Assembly (NCBI RefSeq): GCF_964340395.1
Contig: NC_135563.1
Coordinates: forward strand, 7,997,655 to 8,061,654
Origin: Glandiceps talaboti
Lineage: Eukaryota > Hemichordata > Enteropneusta > Spengelidae
Reading direction: 5' to 3'
Length of the DNA: 64,000 bases
The notes below the pieces were generated by a model. That model was given only the letters and a program-made list of their open reading frames with translations. It searched no databases and was not told the origin of the DNA. Shown in pieces: positions 10,810 through 22,800 of the stretch. Position 1 is the first letter of the stretch. Every line of letters begins with the position of its first letter. A program made the translations under genes and the position numbers.

Positions 10810-13800
10810 CTGAAGGAGAAAATATAAGATATGTTGGGGGTTTTCTTTCATTTTTTTTTTTAAAATTCAAACAAACAAAAATTTTGTGCTGGGAATTGCT
10901 CTCGGCGATTTTCTGTTATGCAGACATATACACATAATCACTTAATGTTATAGTACACAACTTCTTAGGATTTAGAAACAGACATGTTTTCCAACAAATC
11001 ACCTAGACCTGTCTTTCTTCAGTGTCCACACTACGTAAGATATGTAAGATATGCCATGATGTCATTCCGCTCTCACCAGCCTGCTCTGAAAGGCGTTGTT
11101 GATGTGTGAGGGCGTCCTGTCATGGTGTACCTTACAGACTAACAGCTCTGAAAGGTGTTGTTGATGTGTGAGGGCGCCCTGTCATGGTGTACCTTACAGA
11201 CTGACAGCTCTGAAAGGTGTTGTTGATGTGTGAGGGCGCCCTGTTATGGTGTACCTACAGACTAACACTAGATCTAATAGAATGAGCCAAATATGGTTAT
11301 AATGTCATAAAGCTGCACTATCTGTAATTGGAACATTTTTAAAAAACTATTTTATTAGAGATAATGATTTATTCGTAATATTGTACATCCTGAACAGTAC
11401 TGAATCACCTTTTGGGGTAAATGCAGCTGTAACCATAATATAATACAATAAATCCAATCAAAATTTATCTTTGAGTCCGTACCCTCAGTGTGACCACCAT
11501 TTCAAACATATTACTGTACTACTTCTGGGTACAATTGACCTCTGAGTACAATTGACCTCTGAATACAATTTACCTCTGGGTACAATTGACCTCTGAATAC
11601 AATTGACCTTTGAATACAATAGACCTCTGAATACAATTGACCTCTGGGTACAATTGACCTCTGAGTACAATTGACCTCTGAATACAATTGACCTCTGGGT
11701 ACAATCGACCTCTGGGTACAATTGACTTCTGGGTGCACTCGACCTCTAAAAATATGTAGTATGTTGTTATTAATTCGTACAATAAGCTTTGCTCACATCT
11801 TACCTGAGTTTGATTGGGAGGCACATACGGTGAATTGACTTCTTTTTCTACATGTAGTCGCATCACTGCAAAAGGTCTGCTAGCCATTTGTTTCATCTCA
11901 ACCACGCGGGCCTGTCGACAACAAACATTTCAACAAGGTTTTTAGTACTGGAAAAAAAAAATCCTGACACTATTTGGTATTGAACACTAGAGCCTTTCCC
12001 TGAAAATCAATAATCTTTTACCTTTCAATAGAGTTAATAGCACTCCTAGTGGTCATAATGTACAATCTTTTGTTTTTCTGATGAATGGAATATGGCATAC
12101 TTAGCGTTATTCATTTGGCAGCCATATTGGATTCTAAAAATAGCAGCATTTTGACATCATTTTGACCTGTATTTAAAAAGTTTGTACAATGACCCCTAAT
12201 TTTTGTTTTCTTTGAGAGATTTCAACTGAATATGACTGGATTTTCATAAATCTAAGTAAAAGCCAAAGTTTAAGATTTGAATTTCCAAGGGACATACAAC
12301 CCACCTGTCTACGTCTGTAGCCATCATACCTCTGTTTGACTTTCCACACAATACCAGCTATTATCAGTAGACCAAGGAAACAGGTGAAGAAGGTGACAAA
12401 AAATAAGAGCAGATCTACCAGGTGTACGATACGCCATGAGAACGATATCTAGAGGAAAACACAGGAAGTGGACGCATGTAATCAGATTTCATTGTAAAAT
12501 GTATATTGAAAACTGAGGTGTGATTACTTTTACATAGTACATATACCAGTATTTGGGTGACCTTTGACATTGAAATAGAATAAAAATTGGAAATGAAATC
12601 CTTGTCTGTTCTACAGGGATGTGTGATTCTAGGAAACATAGAAGTGTCATTGTCAATTCTACAGGACTGTGTGACTCTAGGAAAAATTTGTTGACTGGCT
12701 CCCAGTTCTACAGGGTTGTGTGATTCTAGGTTGACTGGCTCCCAGTTCTACAGGGTTGTGTGATTCTAGGAAAAATTGTTGACTGGCTCCCAGTTCTACA
12801 GGGTTGTGTGATTCTAGGTTGACTGGCTCCCAGTTCTACAGGGTTGTGTGATTCTAGGTTGACTGGCTCCCAGTACTACAGGGTTGTGTGATTCTAGGTT
12901 GACTGGCTCCCAGTTCTACAGGGTTGTGATTCTAGGAAACACTGTAGATTGACCGTCACTTCTACAGGACTGTATGAATATATGAAACACTGTAGACTGG
13001 CTCAGTCCAACATAAATCTAGGAAAAATTCTGGCCATGCAGCTCACCGCCAAACTGTTTCCACCTGCTCTAATCATGTGCAAACATATCAACAACTATTC
13101 AAAAAGTAATATGCAATAACAGATCAAATATCCAGAAAACTGTTGCCTTAAAGGTGATTCAAAATGCTCACATTCACTATCGCTAATTTGCTAGACGACA
13201 TGTTTGTGAAATGCATTCTGGTTTTAAAACTTTTCAAAAGCGTCTGCAAACACCTTAAAATGACCCTTTTTCAGTCACTTCCCTTCAGATTTACCTCGAG
13301 AGTTTTCGGGTATTTCCGGTCCCACCTAGACCACGGGATTTTATGACGTCATAAGAGGTACACGTTAGCACTAAGACTATCACGAGCGTAGTCACTAGGT
13401 GAATAAAACTCAACAGCATTGAGAAAAAATACATTGCTAGTGGTTGTAACAGACATCAGTAAACAAAAACTACACTCTACATGTCTTATTAACCAACATT
13501 TACGATATTTACTCACATTTTCTCACTAATTGTGAGCATTTTGAATCACCTTTAATTAAAAGTGGTAACTTAAAGATATTTCATTGTTAATAGCACAGTG
13601 AGTATTTTGAACACATTCACTTTATATTTAGCAGGAACTAAGCAACTTTTACTTACATCAAATCCAAATGGCGTTGTAAAATTGTTAATGTAGGCATAAA
13701 AAGTAAAATTTTGTGACGGATTGAAATTGTATTCATTCCTGGAAAAGATAACTCTTTGGTTTTGCACTATTGATTCTTGAAAAGCTACACTCTCTGTCGG

Positions 13801-16800
13801 GCTTGATGCTGCAAGAAACAGAACTTCAAAGTTATTCCATATTTGAAGGGCAATGCCACGCCAGTAAAAATGAGACATTTTCATAAACTTTGTTTTCCGG
13901 CGAGTCACTTCATGATTTTACATCACCTACAACTACGTACGTGTGATTTCAGAGAAACATCAAGCTGATCTTGTGCCTTTAAAGGGTATCTCTGCTATGG
14001 ACTATTGCATCATGGGAATCAGCAGAAATAAATATATTCAAATCACACAATGAATATTCATGAGTCCTCAGTGCTTATACCATATCACACTAAAAGTTAC
14101 TTCATAGCAACTGGAATAAATCAAATTTATCTTTAACAGTTATATTTTTGCAGGTGTTTCTTTTTAGTTGAAACTAAAATTTTACAGAAAAAAAATTATA
14201 CTACGCCGTAAAATCAACAAGGAGGATATGTGTACAGTTTACTTCCTAATAATCATAGTGTTTTCAACATGCCTACTTGCAGGATATCTGAAAATGGTGA
14301 TCTATAATCAGGCTGGAGGAGGAGGAAATAAACCCCCCCCCCCCCTCCCCATCCTCACCCATCCCCCTCATATTATCATTATCTTATCAGTGGAGCCATA
14401 AGTATTACACAGGATTATTCTTTTTGTTCTGGACTAACTTTTTCTAAAGTTTTCGTTTTAATCCAAGCTGGGCCTTTAACTGTATCATTCACTTTGTCTT
14501 TCCTCTATGTCTTGTAAACTCAGTCACCTTGCCTCTACCTTGTAATGTCATCTTTTTTACTCAAAAGTCAGCTATTTCATTTTCTTAGGAACTATTTGTA
14601 TAAACATCAACTTCTGCACCTTTTCATTATTGTACTATGCACTTACTAGATGTATAGGTAATTTTCAGTAGACATGGGTCATCTGTATAACTCACTAACT
14701 CTATACACTTATCTGATATATAACTCACTAACTCTATACTTATCTGATGTATAACTCACTAACTCTATACACTTATCTGATGTATAACTCACTAACTCTA
14801 TACACTTACCTGATTATAACTCACTAACTCTATACACTTACCTGATGTATAACTCACTAACGCTATACATACATGTATCTGATGTATAACTCACTATAAA
14901 CTCTATACACTTATCTGATGTATAACTCACTAACTCTATACACTTAACCTGATTATAACTCACTAACGCTATACATACACATATCTGATGTATAACTCAC
15001 TCTATACACTTACCTGACGTATAGGTAATTTTCAGTAGACATGGGTAGTCTGCGTTAAGATTAAACTCGACATCTCGACTACTGCCATCAATGTGACATT
15101 TAAAGTTAATTGCCGTCACAAGTTCATCCTCGCTTTTACTTAGATTAAAGAGATACCTGTAATTCATTAACAGTTCATCTACAAAAGAAAACAGCGATAA
15201 ATGATTACACTCGATCCACCCAGACTTTGAACGACCAACTTCATGTGAATATTGCGCAAGTCCATGAACTCATCATTGATAAGAAATGTTCATGAGTTGA
15301 TACAAAAATACTTCCATTTTTCTCAAAAAAATTCCGCATTCAGGGGTACAAAACAGATCTGTTCAGAGTAAAATCATTTCTGTAGAATGAGAAACTAAAA
15401 TGGTTCAAACCTCACCGCCTCACATCCCAAAAATAAAAGAATTTAGTTTTTTATGCTACGGTGATCTACTGATCTTGCCCCTTATTCATATGGAATGGGT
15501 AGAAAATTGGTTCACATATTTATGCTGTAATAGCTATGATTTGAACATTGAGCTATCGATTGATGAATCAGTAAGTTTTCAAGAGAAGAACATTTCTGAA
15601 AAGAAACATACACATACTTTTTGTGTGAAAAAAAGAACATTTTAGTTTATTAAATTTTCAGATTACAAAAAAGTATCAGTACTTACAGTAGCAAGTTCCG
15701 TTGGTGGGATCGCCGTAATATTTCCTAGTTTCATCACATCTACAAATAAACGTAAACAAATGAATTATTTGTCACAAAGTTATGACTTCACTGAATGTAA
15801 AATATCATAATTGTAAAAGTACTTGCAGAGGTGACACCTCCTAAAGTTGCCTGCTGTAGCAAGGAAATACAAAATGTAGCGCTTGGAGGTTGGTGGCAGG
15901 TTTCATATAAGTTGCCCACATTTTCATTTTTATCAGAATGTTTTCAGAGATTACAAGAGGGTACTCTCATTACTTTCATGGTTTCAGAAATTACAAGAGG
16001 GCGCCCTCTTACTTTCATTTCCAGGAAGGTTTCAGAAATTACAAAAGAATGCCTCACACCATTCAGGGTTCAAAAATTACAGAGGGCGCCCTCACTACTT
16101 TGTTCACAGAGAGCACAAGCAATGGTACAAAGATGGACACACAGACAAAGCCAACATTCTTGTAACCCTTCTGCATTACTTGCTGGGCTTGATCATACAA
16201 TTAGATATATGACAACAGACCAATGTAGTAACAGTATATCCCTGATGAGTCATCATCGAAATCTGAAATTTGCTTCCAAAATATTATTTAACTCTGGATT
16301 TGTAGAATTTTGTTTGTAATATCTTGATAAGCTTTTCAGCTAAACAAACTATGACAGTATAGTCAGTCACCTTTCACATTCATTTCCTGTCATACCCTTG
16401 GTTGTACAAGAACACTCTCCAGACTTGTTATCGCAAATGTCAGCATTGCCATTACAGAAACACTTTGTACAGTTTCCACCATTCCTTGGGTCACCGTAGT
16501 AACTAGCTGAACATTCCTCACACTGCTCACCTGTACAGGCATGATGGAAAACAAAGGATTATTGCATGATACAGTGGTGACAAGCTAAGCATAGCATTTG
16601 CACTGTAGTCAAACACATTTCATTTCTACATTTCTACAGAAACAAAGAAATCACAGTTACTTCCATGTTTATTGTTGATTGTAGCGTGCACCCTATTGAG
16701 GTTCTCACGATATATATATATCTTTGATGCTAAGCACACAGCATCTACATCAGGCAATAACGTTCACCTTGTACATAGGATGTCATGTTTTAATTTTTAT

Positions 16801-17321
16801 ATCATGTACATATTGTATATAACACATGTACCCTATTTGTATTAAGTGGATCATGTACATTACAAAGTCCATTTCATGTTAACATTCACTGGGTCTGTTT
16901 GATACAACTGTGCAGAAACTAATAAGAAGCTACACATCCTACACTTTTCAGATAGCAAGATTGAATGACTACAGGTTACACAGGTTCTTCTGATGTTTTA
17001 ACTATAAATGAAATGAACTAACATGCCACCATGCAGACATCAAATGCACACATCAAAACACCAGATATCTGTGTGTCTGTGTCTAGTTGCAGTATGGTTA
17101 CATGGCTTTTATTTCATTTTAGACAAAACCTAGCAAATTGAAATCTTGCTATCTTGAAGTACAGAATGTGTAGTTTGTAACTCAGGTTTCTGCATGGTTG
17201 TATCAAATTGAGCTCATGAATACTTACATGAAATGGGCTGTACATATACATAGACACACACATAGGTATGGCAATGCATGCAAATACATACACATGTGCA
17301 CAGACAGACAGACAGACAGAC

Positions 17322-17368
<47 letters not shown>

Positions 17369-17466
17369 CACATACATACATACATACATACATACATACA
17401 TACATACATACATACATGCATGCATGCATACATACTTGTACATATATACACACATACACGCGTGCA

Positions 17467-17521
<55 letters not shown>

Positions 17522-19644
17522 TTCCTCACCTTCTGTATTGTGTTGACAATCTTCACATATAGTCTCATTAATACAATAACTATGTCCATTACACTGACAA
17601 GCTATCAAATAAAAAGACAGAATCTCATTTTTTAACAGACAACTTTGATCAACGTCATCACCAGAGGTTTTTGCCATAACCTCGAACATGAAATGCTGTG
17701 AAAAAGATGCTATTTTATCATCCAAAATCATATTGTTGATAGCAGTAATCAATACAAGTGTACTAAAGGCAGAAATAAGTCTGACTGGACTTTTACTTTA
17801 AGTTGATAGCAGTAATCAATACAAGTGTACTAAAGGCAGAAATAAGTCTGACTGGACTTTTACTTTAAGTTGATAGCAGTAATCAATACAAGTGTACTAA
17901 AGGTAGAAATAAGTCTGACTGGACTTTTACTTTAAGTTGATAGCAGTAATCAATACAAGTGTACTAAAGGTAGAAATAAATCTGACTGAACTTTTCCTTT
18001 AAGTTGATAGCAGTAATCAATACAAGTGTACTAAAGGTATAGAAATAAGTCTGACTGGACTTTTACTTTAAGTTGATAGCAGTAATCAATACAAGTGTAC
18101 TAAAGGTAGAAATAAGTCTGACTGGACTTTTACTTTAAGTTGATAGCAGTAATCAATACAAGTGTACTAAAGGTAGAAATAAGTCTGACTGAACTTTTAC
18201 TTTAAGTTGATAGCAGTAATCAATACAAGTGTACTAAAGGTATAGAAATAAGTCTGACTGGACTTTTCCTTTTAAAATAGTAAAATAAATACCTGGACAT
18301 TCGATGAAGTACCACTGTTCGTTCGGACAACTGTTGCCTTGCTCTGGTTGTGAGTATGATCCTTCCATACATGTCCCTAGTCCTGTGTTACTTCCATCAT
18401 CACACCAACCACAGCTTGGATTGTCATGGCATTCATCACAAGTATCATAATGAGAACAGTCAACACCTACAACATATCATTCAAAATATTCAATGTCAGC
18501 TACTACAGACAATATCAATATCTTATCGACCTATCATGGAGTCAATATGAGATTTATCAACCTTTACCGAATTCAATATGTGATTTATGAACCTGTACAA
18601 ATAAAGTCAATATGTGATTTTAATATTAACATAAAATAATGGAGTCAATACGGAATTTATTGACATATACGAAGGAAGTCAATATGTGATTTATTACCTG
18701 AACAAATAGTTAATATTTGATTTACCAACTTTTACAAATGAAGTCTATATGTGATTTATCAACATTTATGAATGGAGCCAATACGAGATTTATGAACCTG
18801 TACAAAGAAAGTCAATACATGATTTATGAACCTGTACAAATGAAGTCAATATATGTGTGATTTATCAACCTTTACTGATTTGATGTGATTTATGGACCTG
18901 TACAAATGAAGTCAATATGTGATTTATCAACCATTAATGAATTCAACATGATATGAACCTGAACGAGCAGCGTCAATATGTGATTTATTCACCTTTACAA
19001 ATGAAGTCAACATTTCATATATTGACCTAAACAACTTAGGGTAATAATGGATTTAATGACCCTTAACAAAATCAATCAATGGTTACTGACATGAAGTCAT
19101 TATTATGATTTATTGACCGGTTACATGAATCTACTAGTTACTTATCAACCTGTAATAATTCAATGTGATATGTTGAGTTAGATGTACTTACCTGGACATC
19201 TGTCTCTACTGGTATACCAACCCATACATTGTCCGTAAGGAAATGATGTAGTGTATGAGTTGCTGTCTACACATCGTTGTGTACTACCACACCACATACA
19301 GTTATTATCAGTACAAGAACCACAATCTAACTGGTCTGAACAGGTCAAGTCACACGTAGAATTACGAGCAACTGTTTGGAGAAAATATGACATTTTCATT
19401 TTTAAAATTGTAATTATAGTATAACTTGTTTCAATTTTGTTATCATAACTAAAGGTATTTATGTAAGACAACACCAACAAAAATTAATTGATTGTGACAT
19501 ACAAACAGAGAGAGGGGCAGACAGACAGACAGACAGACACACCCACACACACACACCCACAGACAAATAGACTCATCAACAGATAGACACAGTGATGTGT
19601 GATTCTACATAGAAATACGAACATAAGTACAGACACAGACAGAC

Positions 19645-19675
<31 letters not shown>

Positions 19676-19780
19676 CAGACAAATACGGACACATGGAGAC
19701 AGACTGTGACACATGATTCGGCACAGAAATACATACATACAGAAAGACAGACAGATGGCAGGTTGGGTGGACAGCTGGCC

Positions 19781-19821
<41 letters not shown>

Positions 19822-22800
19822 TACAGACAGACAGACAGTTGTATACACCTACATGCCGTATATCTGCAACTACTACCACTCCAATAACACTCTGGTTGTA
19901 AGGCACATGAACTACAAGTGTAGAATTTACTACATGGGTAATTACTTCCACTACAGGAATCACTACCATTCTGAAACAAAACAGAACAAAAAAATATTAT
20001 CAAAAACACAAAGAAGAATTTGTAAATTGAAAATGTCTGCCATGTTATCTTTTTTGATAGACAATAATCACATCAATTTTTTTCATACATGGTAATCACT
20101 TCGAAAATAATATAAAATTTGCATAAAAGCCATTGTCGTGCAGAAATACAGTGAAACAATGGAACAGACACACAACAGACTCACACGTTATCAAGATTGT
20201 TAACATTTTTTTTTTTTTTTTTGAAAATGTTCGTTTTTGAAAATATCAAATAGTCAGACAGTAAACACTGGAAGTACGGCATATAAAACTTACATTAGTT
20301 GATGTGTAGTTAGAGGTACAGACACCGTCACTCCAAGTACAACCATAGGTCAACTCACAGTCATTACAGGTATTCATTGTGTCACATTTTGACGTAGAGT
20401 TCTCTGTTGACAAAAAAAAGAATGATGTAAGTTAGTTGCATTTTATGTTTCTTCTCACCAGATGTACAACCATTACAGAGATTGGAAGAACAGTTTTATA
20501 TTGTCTTTTTAAGTTGATGTCAGTTTCCGAATCCACTATTTCTCGTGAGACTTCACAATTTTCATGATTTTATGATTTTTTTTGTCGACTACATTAAACA
20601 AATTTGGGGCTGGCAGTAAAAACACTAGGTGGGGGTTGACTCCAATAACCAGAACCAAGTAATTATTTTCAAGGCCTGTTACATCATCAGTGGAACCATG
20701 AGCATAAGTTTACAAATTGGGATTATTCTTTCGTGCTCAATAATATAACATTTACGTTACAGCTTTGAGGTTTTTTTTTCAATTTTGGTCAATTTGTCAA
20801 AAAAAAACACAGAAAACATGAACTTCAAAAAAATAGCCTGATACCCATTTCACATCCATAATGGTTCCATATAAGCATTCTGATTACCTGGTTTCTACAA
20901 ATATTTTGAATACATCTTATTACCATTTTGGGTCACATGACTACTGGACATAAGCGATAATTAGTATGATGGATTGGGCATACTAAGACAGGTCTGCAAA
21001 GCCTGGACGAAAATTCTTGGCCAGAAACACTTTTGTGTTTATTCTATATGTTCAAGCTTAATGTTTCTATAAGCAGATACAGTATTTTTCACAGCACTAC
21101 GATGATGACAAGTGAATGAGTTGATATATTTACCATCCGATTCTGGGCATTCTACCATTCCAATGACTTCAGCCACGTTATCACATCTGCCTTCTGAGGA
21201 TATCCACGTACATGAAATACCAGAGCTTCCTGCTAGGCAGGGATCTTCCTGGTCAAAGGCAGAACAATTTCCTAGGAGAGAAGAAAAACGACACTGATCA
21301 CTTTCTTGGATTTTAAAATGAATCAACTTGCTTGCCCTTTTGCTATCAGCCTGTTTCAAACACCATGTTCTATTTCTTTGAACCAAAGTAACAACGTTAC
21401 TTCGCCCTGAATATTGTCAAGCCCTTTTGTAATTTCTCAGCGTCCTTTAGTATAGCTACAAACTCCTTCATTTTATGGGAAAATTGTGCCAAAACAGTTT
21501 TTGGACTCAAGATTCTCACTTCCTTGTATGTAACCGAAAAATATGAAAGACAATGTTACTGGTCTCAGAGCTCTCTTAGGAAAAGAAATTCTAAGAACAT
21601 TCAATTAAAAGTTTGTGATTATGTCTAGTAGTGTACATAAGGGTAAATGTGTATTTCACAAGACATCCCCTCCTCTCATCCCACCCCCTCCCCTCCCCCT
21701 CTCCCACCCTATTTTATTCATGAATCCTTCTGTCAATGTTATTCACAAACAAACAAAGCATGGGTGAAATTCTTACCGGGTGTATAGACTGGGATATCCG
21801 TTACCATGACATTATTATATCCACTTATAACGTACATTTTTCCATCGTAACTGACAGCTCTGTGTCCATATCTACTAATGTCAGTGTAAATTTCATTTTC
21901 TAAAGGAACAAATGACCAAGTTTCACATCCTGTTGAAGGAAATGAAAAACACAGTGAATTACTAGGAAAGTTTAAGTATCACACAATATCGCATTCCAGC
22001 TTAAAGGAAAAAAGACAAAAGATTGTCTAATTTGGCCACTGGGGGCGCAATTCCATTGCATGCTTTGATCAGAATTAGAAATGTGTGCTCAAATCATTCA
22101 ACACTACACAGTCCCTCCATGTGATAGAGGGATTGTGAGCATACTATGACTACTCAGAAAATCATGGAGTATGTATTGTTGTATAAAGTCAGCAGACATG
22201 AATTTGTTACTCACTTCTGCTATTCTCTCTCTACTGTTTATTTGCATTTACCAGTAATCAAACACATGCCCAAACCAATTTCCTCTTTTATGGAATGTTC
22301 TTACACACTCATTTTATTCCCTGCTTCAAGAATTGCGGCCATTTCCAGGGGCCCGGATGAACATTTTAACCCTCATTTTAGCAAAGATGGGGCACCATCT
22401 TGCAATACTTGCCTGTGAAGTGACCACAACTTTTGGGTTTAAACATGAACATAGCATACCAAAAACACAGTGTAGAATGACACCATTTCCTTCTGACTTT
22501 GCATGATAGTCAAAGCTCTGATACGTCACCTGAAATCATTAACTTATGATTCAATTCTGACTTACTTGTGTCGTACGCCAGCAAGTTTGAAGAAAAACAC
22601 AAAGCACCAAAAGCCCCATACGTATCATTATGTGGATTTCCACCAAATGTATACATCATTCCATCAATCATTACTGAACTATGTAAATAGACGTGATGAC
22701 CACCAGATGTTGGCAAAACAGACCTATATTGAAGTACAAAGATACACAGAGTGTCACATGGATGGCTAAAGTGTTCAATTCTTGCATATTCAAGCTGCAA

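Noticed and set aside
10526-10813. 95-codon open frame on the plus strand
   Set aside because: It lies antisense to attractin exon 24, whose translation has clear family conservation; the plus frame has none.
11485-11738. Open frames with repeated RSIVPRGQLYSEVNC-like peptide
   Set aside because: An 18-bp intronic minisatellite whose period is a multiple of three keeps all frames open.
17198-17635. Several long open frames of HTHT, RQTDRQTD or CVCV type
   Set aside because: They are produced by CAGA, CATA and CA microsatellites.
19372-19852. Search for a hidden C-type lectin exon in intron 14
   Set aside because: The intron is nearly all CAGA-type repeat; no WND/EPN-type motif or conserved cysteines were seen.
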